Shown here: positions 1 through 12,266 of the stretch, piece after piece | How positions within the stretch are numbered: position 1 is the first letter of the stretch | Layout: the number at the start of each line of letters is the position of its first letter | Assembly: GCA_020137815.1 (NCBI GenBank) | Contig: CM035353.1 | Coordinates: 8,029,298 to 8,093,297 of the forward strand | Reading direction: 5' to 3' | DNA length: 64,000 bases | DNA from: Hormiphora californensis | Taxonomy: Eukaryota > Ctenophora > Tentaculata > Cydippida > Pleurobrachiidae | Notes under the pieces: generated by a model | Told to the model about the DNA's origin: nothing | Database searches by the model: none | The model's input: only the letters and a program-made list of their open reading frames with translations | Translations under genes and position numbers: made by a program

Positions 1-626
1 TCTTCAGTGGGCCCTTCCCCGCTCTGAATTATATCTGGGGAGAGTTGTTTAGATGTTAACAATGTGAGAATTTTAGTGTAGAGAATGTTGGATAAAACAA
101 GTTGCAGGACATATATCCTTTTTAGATCTAACATGACAAAACAAGTGAATAAATTGAACATTCAGTTAGAAACAATTAATTACTAAATGTGAAGCAACTC
201 CAGAAAACTGTAAGGTGCAGCCTACTGCAGATACATGATGAAATGGCATATGAAAGGGCGGTACATTTTAGGAAGTTGAATATATGACGTCACACCCATG
301 TGGTAATGATTCTGACCCACCCTGCAACAACATATGCAACAACAATGGGCCAGATCACTGTGATTTGGGTGGGGGCCTGGGAGTTAGCCGACAAAGAAAC
401 TAAAATCTGAGGTATGCACAAAAAGATCAACGTATAGAGAAAGAGAGATAGATATTTGTACAGAGAGATAGATAAAAGGTTTGAGAATGAAGAAAAGCAA
501 AGCACGTTTTAGAAGGCAATAAATAATGTTTAGCATTGGTAGACAATGTACACAGAGCCTAGCTACCATTGCCTACCAACAATGTAATGTGGACCATGTG
601 GAGCAGAATAGAGGGACAAGGAAGAG

Positions 627-680
<54 letters not shown>

Positions 681-839
681 TAGATAGAGATAGAGATAGA
701 GAGAGATAGAGAGAGAGGGAGGGACAGAGATAGATAGATGATATTCGATGTTGAGGAAAGAGGCACAAGTTATATGGCCAGTCGATTGTACAAGACATGA
801 GTGCTGCATGGGCTAAAGGAGTAATTGACAGTCTAGACA
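1..839. other. Non-coding stretch with a GA microsatellite
   Basis: No convincing exon is visible on either strand. The open frames here are low-complexity Ser/Leu translations of the GA tract at about 631-720. It lies downstream of the PEX14 gene, which runs on the minus strand. Confidence 0.6.
631..722. repeat. (GA)n/(GATA) microsatellite
   Basis: A nearly pure GA dinucleotide run grades into GATA repeats. It is one of about ten GA/CT tracts in the window, the dominant simple repeat of this genome region. Confidence 0.95.
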
Positions 840-2692
840 CTAAATACACGCCAAGTAAATCCGTGACATCATCTCTAATAATAGGAAAACATCATCTCTA
901 ATATTGAACAGAATGGTAAACAATGAACCACTACTCCCTCCGTCACCTGGTAGCTGCATTGAGGGGGGTGTCAGGACATCATACGACCCTGTATCCTCTC
1001 TACTTCCCTCTTCCTCCTCCTCCTCATCCTCTTGGACTTCACTGTGGGTCTTAGGAGGGCTGGCGGCTGAAAAGATGAGGATACTAAGGGGATACGCAGG
1101 GATAAAGGGCCGGTCGAGCAACTAGCAAGGTGAGGCCCATGGCGGGTGGGGCAGTTGGAGGGAAACATAACCAGCCCCCCCCCCCATCGACAATGTTGTT
1201 TGGCGAATGTTGAAATTGTAATTGGACACCAAACAAAAGACGTCATTTGATACAGCACAGCAGCTGCACACACCCCCCATTACAACATTACCACACACTT
1301 CATCAGCCCCTCACAGAATACACAAACAATATGATACCCCCCCCCCCCCACAAGATATACATGTCATGATACCAACCCCCCCCACAAGATATACATGATA
1401 TGGATCATGATACACAGTGCACCCCCCTCCCCTCTAGATATAATACATCAGGATACACTCTACCCCTTTGAGATACAGATCATGATACACCCCATCTCAG
1501 ATGCAGTTAACATACGTTGTGGTGTTTTGCGAATCTGCCAGGTTGGTCTAACAGCAGGGGCTCTCCCTTCCTCTCCAGTAGGTACACTAGGTACTGTAAT
1601 ATCACTGCTGGGGAAAGTGTCTTTAGAGAGGAGCATCCTCCGAACTGAGTCCTAACTCTCGGCGTAAATCAGCTACTGTCCGGTGGTCCTGAAAAGTTTG
1701 TTTTCGAGGAATTTAAATAATCTTGGTTCTTAGGTTTTAAATTACATATTGAGATTAGAGCAAGAATTAAGAGTGAACTCGAAAAGGGTTTCTTAGAACC
1801 CAAACACTACAATCATGTTCCGCTCTGACCCACATCGGATATAAGTGATACCTTGCAACTAATTTCACTGATCTGGTGTTGTTGATGATCCAGGATCTGC
1901 TGTATCTTGTCCACCGTGTATCGCAAATCTTCCACTGACAAGACACATTCCATTAATGCGATAATATAGTTTTAAGACTAGGCTAATAAACTAAAAAGAT
2001 AGTATCCACTATCCACTAATCTGAGCAAAAAAACACCAACCTGCAGACTCAGGAGGTACTTCAGGAGAGAGTGGTGGTGCAAATTTAGGTGGCGGTTTAC
2101 TGTATTTATCCCAGAAAGTTCTCCAATTTCGTACGATCCACGGCCAGATATATTTTCTAAAGAGGGTACATTGTTCTAAATTGCCTTGCACCATCCTTTA
2201 AAAATTAAGGAGGGAGAGAACTTGTACTTAGAACAAGTACAATATCTAAGACCGTGGCATCTGAGAAACACGAACCTGAATACTTTGTAAAGGTAATATA
2301 CGGTTCCCAGGGCGACTGTTGCCGTACCAGCAATCATGAGATAAGGTGCTGCAGGACGTGATGGTTCAGATTTGTTTTTCAAATGGCCCTCATCCGCCAT
2401 ACACCTGTAAAATTATACATTTACAAAATATGTCTTTGGAACAAAATAATCGTTCATCTCAGATTACAGAAGAATTGTTTAAAATTTGTACAAACCTATC
2501 CATAATCTGGCAGTGAGTTGGACCATCTTTAGTAGACTTAGAGCTCCTACTCTTAGCGAAAGCTGCTGTGATTTCATCTTTTGTCAGTCCTTTCGTCTGC
2601 AGGAACTTCCTTTTTGAGTCGTCGGAATGGGGTGTCACCGTTGGTGACAAAAGGAATGCCTCTCCCGCTGCTACCAGACTTTCCCGTACCAT
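840..2692 (-). CDS. PEX14: PEX14 peroxisomal docking protein, with a one-base frameshift in exon 5
   Basis: Peroxin-14 is the membrane docking factor that receives PEX5-cargo complexes at the peroxisome. Exons deduced on the minus strand: 2692-2496, 2404-2276, 2156-2041, 1934-1852, 1688-1516 and 1066 to about 840. Exon 1 (start RESLVAAGEAFL, then RKFLQTKGLTKDEITAAF) is the conserved PEX14 N-terminal helical domain that binds PEX5 and PEX19. Exon 2 carries a hydrophobic membrane segment (YLMIAGTATVALGTVYYLY). Exon 4 is coiled-coil-like (DKIQQILDHQQHQISEI). Exon 5 ends with APAVRPTWQIRKTPQ, resembling the conserved WQI segment. Exon 6 is an acidic tail rich in Glu. All splice sites are GT-AG and phases agree, provided one of the two C bases at 1651-1652 is ignored. 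As written, exon 5 runs into a stop. The exact 3' end of the last exon is uncertain; a donor near 950 is possible. Confidence 0.85.
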
Positions 2693-2939
2693 TTTAAGGT
2701 AATACAGCGATCATAAAATGTAAAAAACTAGGGTCAAACAACGAAAAGCGGGTTTTTTTTGCGCTGATTTAAAAAAAAAACGATAATTTTTATTACTCGG
2801 ATTTCAACAAATTCTTCATGCGCGCGTGAGGATATTTCCCCGCGCGCATATTGAAACTTGATGCGCGGCTAGTTATTTGCGCGTGCCAAAATTGAGGCAC
2901 TCAAGAAAATTAAATCTGAAGTCTGAACTTTACGCTCCA

Positions 2940-3110
2940 GTTACAAAATTTGAAACTGACATCAGTTTCAAATTTTGTAACTGGTCCAGTTGCAGAATTG
3001 AAACTGACATCAGTTTCAAATTGTGTAGCTGGACGCTGGTCCAGTTGCGGAGTTGAAACTGACATCAGTTTCAAATTTTGTAACTGGTCCCTAAGGGACC
3101 GGTTACAATG
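2940..3110. repeat. Tandem near-palindromic repeat
   Basis: Three copies of a unit centred on GAAACTGACATCAGTTTC, each flanked by an arm resembling TTACAAAATTT/AAATTTTGTAACTGG, form overlapping hairpins. Related GGACCAGTTAC arms occur beside the hairpin at 20182-20372. It sits just upstream of the PEX14 start, so it could also affect that promoter. That is speculation. Confidence 0.75.
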
Positions 3111-3814
3111 ACCGGTCGCAGAATTTATTCTGAGCTCAGACTCAGCTGAGTGCAACTCAGTACAATTCAGTACGTGCAATGTACAATTGAAAACTCGAAT
3201 TTTAAATTGATCAATAAACCACACACAATAACATCGTGCCTAAAAATTAAAGATTTGTTGACAATTGAAATAACCAAACTATAAACTGTATAGATGATAA
3301 TATCAGATTATAGGACAAACAGGACTTCCAACCTGATATGAACCAAGGCAACCATTTTATCTTCGATATAAAACAACAATTTTATTTATCATCTTGATAC
3401 CTTCATCACTTCTCGCCAGAATATCACTTCAAATATGGAATTGGATTGACTGCTGATAAAATGCAGTAATTGGATTTCTAAAAATTGAGAATAACTTACA
3501 ATATAACCTATACACCAAGAGGGACCTATGAGTCTGACAGGAGTACTCTTGCAGTTGTAATCGAGAACTCTGGTACATATTGGATTGACTCAAGGGCGAA
3601 ATTTATAAAATATAATCATCCTTCTTCCTAGTAGTATCCACGGTTACTTGAAGCGTAAGTAAAATAACGTTTTAATACTCCCCCATAACAAAACTAATTA
3701 TTGAAAATACATGCACACATAACTACCTGACAGACAAACAACAACAAACCTACGAACAAACAAACTAACAGACGAATTTCCTGTCCCACTCCTTTTTTGA
3801 TTCCTTTACTGTTA
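3111..3814. other. AT-rich intergenic stretch, nothing recognised
   Basis: No exon-like frame, tandem repeat or terminal-inverted-repeat element was recognised here. Confidence 0.4.
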
Positions 3815-4080
3815 CTCTCTGTCTCTGTCTCTGTCTCTGTCTCTGTCTCTGTTTCTGTTTCTGTTTCTGTTTCTGTTTCTGTTTCTGTCTCTGTCTCTGT
3901 CTCTGTCTCTGTCTCTGTCTCTGTCTCTGTCTCTGTCTGAGTCTCTGTTTCTGTTTCTGTCTCTGTCTCTGTCTCTGTCTCCGTCTCTGTCTCTGTCTCT
4001 GTCTCTGTCTCTGTCTCTGTCTCTGTCTCTGTCACTGTCACTGTCAATGTCTCTCTGTCCCTCTGTCTCTGTCTCTCTCC
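3815..4080. repeat. Hexamer minisatellite (GTCTCT/GTTTCT)n
   Basis: About forty tandem hexamers alternate between GTCTCT and GTTTCT variants. The minus-strand Thr-Glu frame through it is a by-product of the six-base period, not evidence of a protein. Confidence 0.95.
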
Positions 4081-4159
4081 CGCACTACTTCATTTTATTA
4101 ACCGAAGCTGCACCACAGTCTAATATACCCGGCCTGACTCTCATCACACAGTGTCCCAG

Positions 4160-7100
4160 TTAGATATTCTTGTGGTTGGATGAGTTGTCCAGGGACGGGG
4201 GTCCGACGGAGGTATCAACTGTAACATCATCCGGCTGCGTTATCTGCTGCAGAAGCTGCCTGGAGGAGGGGGAACATTCGGTCAGTCACCTCAATAAGAG
4301 GGGGTTAGATCATTACAAAGTAATGAATGAATAGAGCTGTGATTAGTTGGAGATCAATGATCTAATACAGATCAAGATAGGTAATCGATCACTATTATTA
4401 TTGGAAAAAGGAAACAAAATCTCTACACTAAACTAAGAGGAAACAACAAATTCAATGATCTAAACTATCAAGATAAAATCAAACTAAAGCACTCACTTGT
4501 GGTGAACCATCATATCGGTGGGTGTGGTTGGTGTGGCGCTGGTGGCTAGAGCAGAGCTGGAATCACGGAGTAGGGCGTTCACTTGGTAGGAAGCTGAACC
4601 GGGATGGATTGATGTGGCCGTACGGAGACCCCCTGTCATACACTGCAAAACAAAGGGAGATGAAATCGAGGAATATTTCATGATGGGACCATCATTTTCT
4701 TGTCTTGATCCCATAACTGAGAACATCAGTCTGTACTCTGTACAATCTATAACCCCCAATTATCGTTACCTTATAACTAGCTGAGTCGAGGAGCTGACGC
4801 TTCCTATCCTCCATGACATGGTGTGTGGCGACAGTGGCAGCAGGCTGAGCACTGGGGAAAGGTGCCATTCCCGTGTAAACTGTGTGGAGGTTTCATTTAT
4901 AATACATGTGATTTGGGTAAATAATCGGGCCAACCAGGAATTTTGGGGGGGCAAGCTAATTCCTTCACTAATAGTTAGTCTAAAGGGTCCTTATTCACCA
5001 AAAAAAAGTTTTAAATCTGAAGTGGTGGGGAAGACCTCTATAATTGGCCTTAATTGGCGGTAATTGGGTATTCCCCTAACTTGGCTAAGAAATGGAGTAG
5101 AGACAAAAATAAGGACACTAAAATGTGTAGAATCATCACATTATAGGGGATAGAGACCATTACTGAGTCGATATCTCCAATACTAATTGAGATAATTGAG
5201 TTAATTGGATAATTCATGCCGCGCATGGTTGCCAAATACAAATCGTCTTAGAATAGGAGTAGAAATGAAAATAGGGACACTAAACTGTGCAGCGTCCTCG
5301 CATTAGTGGGGGTAGACACCCATGAAAAGTTCCTATCTCAATTGGTTAATTGGATAATTGGATAATTAGATATGCGCATAGCCGTATTAGCCTATTAGAT
5401 ACTCAGCAGACCATATATACGATACACTGAGATTCTAAGAGCCTCCTGCATACCCCTAGTACCCTCCTAAACACCCCTCAGACCCTGCTAGATACCTATT
5501 ACACTCCATTAGATGCCCCTCGAAGCTTCCTAGATAGCCCTTACAGCTCATTGGGTAACCCTTCTACCGTCCTATACACCCCTCAGACCCTGCTAGATGC
5601 ATTTTAGATCTTCCTAGATACCCCTAAAACTCTCCATGATACACATTAGACTGTACTAGATACCCCTTAGACCCTGTTACATACCCCTAAAATCCTTCTA
5701 GATACCCCTCAGATCTTCATGGATACCTTCACAGCTCCTTAGATAGCCATTTTACCCCTCTAGATACCCATCTGACCCTGCTAGAAACATATCAGATCTT
5801 GCTAGGTACCCCTGAACCCCCCAAAGATACCCCCAGTAGCTACTAGAAACCCCCTTAGACCTCATTAGATATCTGTCAGACCCTTCTAGATACCCCTCCA
5901 GCTCCTTAGATAAGCCTGTTACCCTCCTAGATACCCCTCAGACCATGGGCTTGTTAGATACCCATTACACCCCTCAAGAGCTTCATAGATACCCCTCACA
6001 GCTTTTTAGACGCCCTAATGACTCCTAGACACCCCCATACACCTGAAACCCTCCATTAGATAGTGCTCTGAGGTCTGAGGGGTGTCTAAGAAGCTCCGAG
6101 GGGTATCTAGAAGGATCTGAGGGGTATCTGATAGTGTCTAAGGGGTATATAGTAGAGTCGGAGAGGTATCTTGGAGGGTTTTAGGGGTATCTAGTAGGGT
6201 CTGCGTTGTGTGGCTCACACCCCTTGGGAGGGTTCGGTAGATCAAAGTCTGAGGGGTGTCTAGGAGGCTAATAGGATTAATAGGAGCTGTGAGGGGTATG
6301 TATATCAAGCTTTGCATTGAGGCTTGAGGGGCATCTAATAGGGTATGATGGGTATCTACTATGTATATAGTAGGCCCAGGGTCAGGTATGAAGCTCTGAA
6401 GGTTATCTAGAAGGGTCAGATAGGTATCCGACTATACACCCTACACCATCAGATACCCCTCAGATTCTTCTAGATACCCCTCAGAGCTTCCTAGACACCC
6501 TTCACTCCTCAGAGCGCTATCTAATGGAGGGTTTCAGGGGTATGGGTGTGTCTGGGAGTCTATTAGGCTATCAAAAAAGTTGTGAGGGGTATCTAGGAAG
6601 CTCTTGAGGGGCTTGAAGGTTATTTAATAGGGTGTAATGGGTATCTAAGAAGCCCAGGGTCTGAGGGGTGTCTTGGATGGTAATAGGCTTATCTATTATC
6701 TAAGGAGCTGGAGGGGTATCTAGAAGGGTCTGACAGATATCTAATGGGGTCTAAGGGGGTATGAATCTAGTAGATTCTGATTTCTGGGGGTATCTTTGGG
6801 GGTTCAGGGGTATCTAGCAAGATCTGATATGTATCTAGCAGGGTCTGATGGGTATCTAGAGGGGTAAAATGGCTATCTAAGGAGCTGTGAAGGTATCTAG
6901 GGAGCTGTGAGGGGTATCTAATGATGTTTGATTGGTATCTTTTATGGTCTGAGATCTGAGGAGTGCCCAGGAAGGTACTAGGGGTATCTATGAAGATCTG
7001 AGGGGTAGAAGGATTTTAGGGGTATCTAACGGGGTCTAAGGGGTATCTAGTACAGTCTAATGTGTATCATGGAGAGTTTTAGGGGTATCTAGGAAGATCT

Positions 7101-10100
7101 AAAATGCATCTAGCAGGGTCTGAGGGGTGTATAGGACGGTAGAAGGGTTACCCAATGAGCTGTAAGGGCTATCTAGGAAGCTTCGAGGGGCATCTAATGG
7201 AGTGTAATAGGTATCTAGCAGGGTCTGAGGGGTGTTTAGGAGGGTACTAGGGGTATGCAGGAGGCTCTTAGAATCTCAGTGTATCGTATATATGGTCTGC
7301 TGAGTATCTAATAGGCTAATACGGCTATGCGCATATCTAATTATCCAATTATCCAATTAACCAATTGAGATAGGAACTTTTCATGGGTGTCTACCCCCAC
7401 TAATGCGAGGACGCTGCACAGTTTAGTGTCCCTATTTTCATTTCTACTCCTATTCTAAGACGATTTGTATTTGGCAACCATGCGCGGCATGAATTATCCA
7501 ATTAACTCAATTATCTCAATTAGTATTGGAGATATCGACTCAGTAATGGTCTCTATCCCCTATAATGTGATGATTCTACACATTTTAGTGTCCTTATTTT
7601 TGTCTCTACTCCATTTCTTAGCCAAGTTAGGGGAATACCCAATTACCGCCAATTAAGGCCAATTATAGAGGTCTTCCCCACCACTTCAGATTTAAAACTT
7701 TTTTTTGGTGAATAAGGACCCTTTAGACTAACTATTATTGAAGGAATTAGCTTGCCCCCCCAAAATTCCTGGTCCTTACCCTAATCACATGTATTATTAA
7801 CGGGATACAAGTGTAGGTACATTTATTATTGTCATGGTCATAGTACTGTTTCTCTTTCTCTAACCATAATAATTAGTAATAATACCGGTATATTTAAAAA
7901 ATTTGTACGTCATTTGTACGTCATTTGACCGGTGAAATCAAAATACTCACAAGTTTATTCTAAACAAGATAAAATAGACGAGTCTAATTAATTAATTCTC
8001 ACCAGGGTAAATATTGTACCGAGGGTCCATGCCGTGTCTGAGACAGTCATACCCCACCCATGGACTCCTTGCATCCTGAAGGGGTCCTGGGTAGCCGTAC
8101 CCAATGGGCGCTCCAAGTGTTTCCGAGGTGGGCGGGGAGGTTCTTAGTCGTTTCACTGAGAGAGAGAGAAAGGGTCAATACAGTACTGCGTTACTATAAA
8201 CTGACTACTCAGAAACATCGGAACAAGGGATCCAATCCCCCTAACCCAAGTTAGATTGTAAAGATGTATGGATTCATTACCCCTGCCTATGTTTATGTAG
8301 AGATGTCGCCGTGGTTATCACGTACCTGGCCTCTCATAATTAGTTGTTGTATCAGGGGCAAGTTGATCCTCATAATGCTCGTGATACTCAGGTTTAATTA
8401 GACTACTACACATGACTGGGGTTGTGCTACTGCAACTGCTATCAGCCTGGGAAGGGATCGGGGGTTAAAGTGAGTCATTTTGCGGAATAATCATCAAACA
8501 CCGGACAATGGATAAAGTTGTCAGTTGTAATTTTGAGAGCTTGAAGGGTGAATGTAGTGGTAGGTTTCTTTACATATGATGATGATTGGAGTATGTGGAT
8601 CTGCCCTAAAGTGGTTTTCTAGCTATCTTCAGTCGCGGAATTTCAGAGTCAACGTTGGTGGAAAACTTTCGAGGATTATTGAGCTTGTTTGTGGAGTTCC
8701 CCAGGGGTCTCTACTGGGGCCTGTCTTGTTCCTGTTGTATATTGAAGAGCTCCAGGATTTGGTCAAGCCGTATGGTCTTCGGATCAAGTTGTATGCGGAT
8801 GACTCCCAACTTTACATTAGTCTTGTACCTACGGATGAGGATAACTGGAAACTGGCCAAAACGAGGATTGAGGAGTGTTTGTCAAGTGTGAAGGCGTGGA
8901 TGAACGATCACTGGCTTAAATGTAATGAAGCGAAAACTGAGTTCCTGCTTCTTGGAAAGAACAGTGCCCTGGATAAGATGGAATTTGTGCCTACCGTTGA
9001 TTTTGGTGGTGTGGAGATTTCTCCGATGGAGTGTACAGGAAAGACAGGAAAAACACTTGGGGTTTACTTGGACACGAATCTATCTATGGAAAGACAGGTA
9101 AACAGTGTGAAGAGGCAGTGTGGAATGCTCTTGAAGAACCTGTGGCAGGTGAATCGCAGCCTGGATATTCCTACTAAAATCCTCCTGGTCAAGCAACTGA
9201 TTGTTTCTCGGCTTGACTATTGCAACATCCTATACGCTGGATTGCCAAAGAAGCTTCTTGAAAGCCTTCAGAGGACATTGAACTCGTGTGTGAGGTTCAT
9301 CTATAACCTTCATGGACATCAAGATGACTATTCTCAGTATCTTAAGGACACCCATATCCTTCCTATGGAGCAGCGTGTGGAATTCAAGGCATGCTTGATG
9401 GCGTTTAAAATTGTTCATAACCTAGCCCCGGATTATCTCTGTGACCAAGTACCAGTTGAGGACTTGGAGGCTGTTCGAACCACCCGTGGAACTGCAACGC
9501 CTGATCACTACAAGCTTAAGTATCCTAAGCTTTCGAGTATTAACGCCAACTCCAAGTTGAGAAGGAGGAGACCGTCTGTCTTCCTACCTGAAGTGTGGAA
9601 TGAGCTCCCCCTGGAGCTTCGATCAGTTGAGTCAGTGGATCTGTTCAAGTCGAGGTTAAAGACAAGATTGTTTGTGGAAGCATTCGGAGCCAGCGGAGGA
9701 TGAGGTTCCTTGTTTCGCCTGCTTTCATCAGGTATTTCGCCTAGCTTGTATTTATTTTCTTTTGGTTTTGTTTTACCGCTCATGGTAAGGTTTTTATTGG
9801 CATTTTATAGCATTTTTTTCGAGTGAAGCACGAGTGGAAATGATATTTACAGACATTTTCTACCATCTAATGTGGACGTTTTTCCATCTATATCAGTCTG
9901 TTATCTCATCTGGACAGTTATGTGAGCCGAGAGTGTTTAAATCAGTTTAATTCAGTGTTTTGGGTCTACCATTTTTTGATATACGTCTTTAAGTAACCGC
10001 TCAGATCGCCTCTCAGTGTCAGTGTCAGTTCTGCTACACTGGCCCTGTGAGGTAAGGGCGGCATATAAATAGACATATTATTATTATTATTATTATTATG

Positions 10101-10790
10101 ATGGCGATGCTCCTATTTCTAAACCCATCTCAGATAAAGCACAGTAGTCCAAACTGCATCATAGTACCGGTGGTAATGAATGTGGGCTGAGGTGGTACCT
10201 ATAATTTCAAAGAATGGAGTGAGTAGTGTCATTTTCTATCGGTCAAATAATATTATTGGTGACACTGAAAGTGATCAGCACCAAATAAATCACCTATTAC
10301 ACGAACCATAGTGCAGGTAAAACCTAGTATACGACATGATGACTCAATTGCCTATTTCAATGGATTGTGGAGTAGCAACTCACGACAAGAGAGGCGGATT
10401 GCTGTCGTTTGAGAGCGGTTAATTTTCTCTCATTTGCCATGGTCTGAGCCATACTCTTGTTTCGCATCGGGGGTGGCGGAGAGCACAGTTCATGAAATGT
10501 CAAGGTGCGAATTTAAGAGATCAATGTCAGGAGGTGCAGTACTGTTCCAGAAATTCATCACGGGAAAACTTGGCCACTATGTAGCCGATTCGGAGATTTC
10601 TATATTCGACTCCATTCGATTGGAGTAATCACCCTTGGGCGACGTTGGGTAAAGCTACCAGTAGCCGTTGATTGGCTCGCTTGAACACGTTGGCGTAATC
10701 TGTCATATTCTCTAGCCTGCTCCCTGACAGCAGCAGTTCTCCCCGGACCTAGATCATAAACTTTGCCGAATAGCGCTTGGGGTGGAAGAG
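4160..10790 (-). CDS. Unrecognised multi-exon gene, C-terminal part
   Basis: Six exons join in frame on the minus strand: 10790-10633, 8446-8326, 8155-8003, 4879-4770, 4642-4497 and 4259-4160, ending at a stop. All have GT-AG borders and matching phases. Together they give about 260 residues. The first of these exons is Arg/Gln-rich (YDLGPGRTAAVREQAREYDR). Later ones contain a basic RPVKRLRTSPP patch that looks like a nuclear localisation signal, then Pro/Tyr/Ser/Thr-rich stretches (PRYNIYPVYTGMAPFPSAQP, SATPTTPTDMMVHHK) and a short C-terminus NSSNHKNI. This is the look of a transcription-factor tail, but I do not recognise the family and assign no function. The 5' end is missing; 11845-11991 may be another exon. 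Two introns are swollen by a LINE (8.5-10.1 kb) and by the 2.9-kb palindrome (4.9-7.8 kb). Confidence 0.65.
4897..7803. repeat. 2.9-kb giant palindrome with internal minisatellite
   Basis: The outer ~1 kb of each arm is a near-perfect reverse complement. A 63-residue frame at 5050-5241 (minus) recurs identically at 7465-7656 (plus), placing the symmetry axis near 6353. The arms begin with a shared ACATGTGATT segment and CCAGGAATTTTGGGGGGGCA. Inside, both arms contain a degenerate ~30-bp tandem unit based on GATACCCCTCAGACCCT. The middle is less symmetric, with length differences of roughly 100 bp. It occupies nearly all of one intron of the unrecognised gene, starting about 18 bp upstream (in transcript sense) of the exon at 4879. 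It is probably a long palindromic DNA element; no transposase frame is seen. Confidence 0.85.
8560..10099 (+). mobile_element. 5'-truncated LINE (L2/CR1-like) with reverse-transcriptase fragment
   Basis: The open frame at 8576-9703 (375 aa) begins inside the reverse transcriptase (GVPQGSLLGPVLFLLY, then the catalytic LYADDSQLYI) and ends in the usual C-terminal region (SVFLPEVWNELPLELRS). The endonuclease and the front of the RT are absent, as expected from incomplete reverse transcription. After the stop come ~370 bases of 3' UTR ending in GTAAGGGCGGCATATAAAT followed by an (ATT)n tail at 10077-10099. The same family, also truncated, appears at 62.9 kb. The copy lies in an intron of the minus-strand gene around it. 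Confidence 0.92.
10100..10632. other. Intronic stretch, nothing recognised
   Basis: This lies between the LINE tail and the exon at 10633-10790. A plus-strand frame at 10434-10628 has no supporting features. Confidence 0.4.
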
Positions 10791-11226
10791 CTAGACATCA
10801 GGACAGAAGTAAAGAATGCACGTGCAAAATTGAATTGCCCCTTTGGTACCCAACTGCAACCGGGAGAGAAGTGTCCAGGCCCCTCAATAATTGCATGTGC
10901 AAGTGTAGTTGCTAGGTGACGTGTGTCACACCAATTTGCTTAGTAGTAGTATGATTGTGCATACTCTTATTTAAGTATGCATTTTGTTAAGTATGTTTTT
11001 TATTTAACACCTGATCCCATCATCAGATTCAAGAAGTCGTATTCAGAGGAATGAGGCATTTTAAATCTTCTTTGGGAGCGCCAACGTGGAAGGTGGAGCT
11101 ATGAATCCATTTAAGTCGATGGAGTGGATGCCCTACATAGCTTTTCTATGTATTTTTAAATTTTAAGATCAGAAAGAGTATGATTTTATGTGGTTGAGAT
11201 AGTTAAAAAGTTAATGGTAATGTAGA

Positions 11227-11370
11227 TATAGTCGGACCCCGATTTACCGGGATGCCTGGGAAAAGGGTCTTGCAGGGTAAATTGGGGTGCCCGGTATGTC
11301 GAGTCAAAGACTGCAGACTTTCTATTTCGTGGGGAAGTTTATCCTCCCGGTAAATCGGGGTCCGACTCTA
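11227..11370. mobile_element. MITE family A copy (TA target, GTCGGACCCCGATTTA ends)
   Basis: Terminal inverted repeats AGTCGGACCCCGATTTACCG and its complement at the right end are flanked by TA. The inside contains further CCCGATTTACC/GGTAAATCGGGG motifs. Ends beginning CAGTCGG with a TA duplication resemble pogo/Tigger-type elements (from memory). Confidence 0.8.
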
Positions 11371-11491
11371 TTGACTACTGACATGAGTCCATTTTTTCAA
11401 ATGTTATCGGTTTCCCTGCCGATTTCGTGCGTGAAATTCTTACATGTGGTGGATGTTATATTTTATGTTTTGTTTTTCATTGTATAATGGA

Positions 11492-11655
11492 TACAGTTAG
11501 ACCCTAATTTAATGGCACCCCGGGGGAAGGTTTTGTTCGTTTTCCGCCATACTTTTTGAGGTCGACTGCTCCCCCCCCCTGTTAAATCGGGGACAAATAC
11601 TATTAATTTACATATTGGGGGGATTATTATGCCGTTAAATCGGGGTACAACTGTA
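11492..11655. mobile_element. MITE family A copy, diverged
   Basis: Same architecture as the copy at 11227, with a mutated left end (TACAGTTAGACCCTAATTTA) and right end CCGTTAAATCGGGGTACAAC TGTA. It lies only about 120 bp from the first copy. Confidence 0.7.
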
Positions 11656-11844
11656 ATTGTTGTATAATGTATAATATGTACAGTGGTGGATGAAATCCGA
11701 GATTGATCTGGCTTGATGTTTTTTACATGTATTACTGCTGTGTATGGCGTTGAGGTCAGCACACAATGTAAATTGACGAAGATTTATCTTAAGCCAGACA
11801 CCCAACCACTTTTTGAAAACTCTCCTTTCCTATGCTATTCTCAC

Positions 11845-11991
11845 CTTCACATAATATATGTTTGGCGGGATAACGTACATTATGAATGAACATATTGGTT
11901 GGGGTGTGCTGACCTAATAACATGATTATTTTCTTGTTGTCGGGCTTGCGGTAACAAGTAATTGCATTTTCAATCACACATAAAATAAATA
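11845..11991 (-). CDS. Possible further exon of the unrecognised gene
   Basis: A minus-strand frame (ENAITCYRKPDNKKIIMLLG, GQHTPTNMFIHNVRYPAKHI) looks coding and ends at a good donor (GAAG/GTGAGA). Its phase would join in frame to the exon starting at 10790. The upstream acceptor is weak (TTATAAG), and the family is not recognised, so assignment to this gene is tentative. Confidence 0.35.
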
Positions 11992-12266
11992 CTTATAACA
12001 ACGATATTACTGGGTTTCTGTTTAAGGGTGAGGCTACCTCCTCAGTGTCATTGAAACAGTTGGGGTGTGAATAAAAATTACCTATCTTTCGTATCTCCCA
12101 AATTTTAGTGTAAGTGCAATTACTTGGCTACTGAAATTGTTAGGATTTGACTCCTCCCGGCTCCGGTGTATATTTTCTATAATGTGTGTATGTTTAATAC
12201 AATTTGTTAAGAATTTATTGAAATCTCTTTTTTTATGTGTCTGACAGTGGACATCCGACATATTCG

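Noticed and set aside
3694-4047. 117-aa Thr-Glu repeat protein on the minus strand
   Set aside because: Direct translation of a hexamer microsatellite; no unique flanking coding sequence.
5050-7656. Identical 63-aa ORFs at 5050-5241 (-) and 7465-7656 (+) as duplicated genes
   Set aside because: They are mirror images in the arms of the palindrome, AT-rich with no coding signature.
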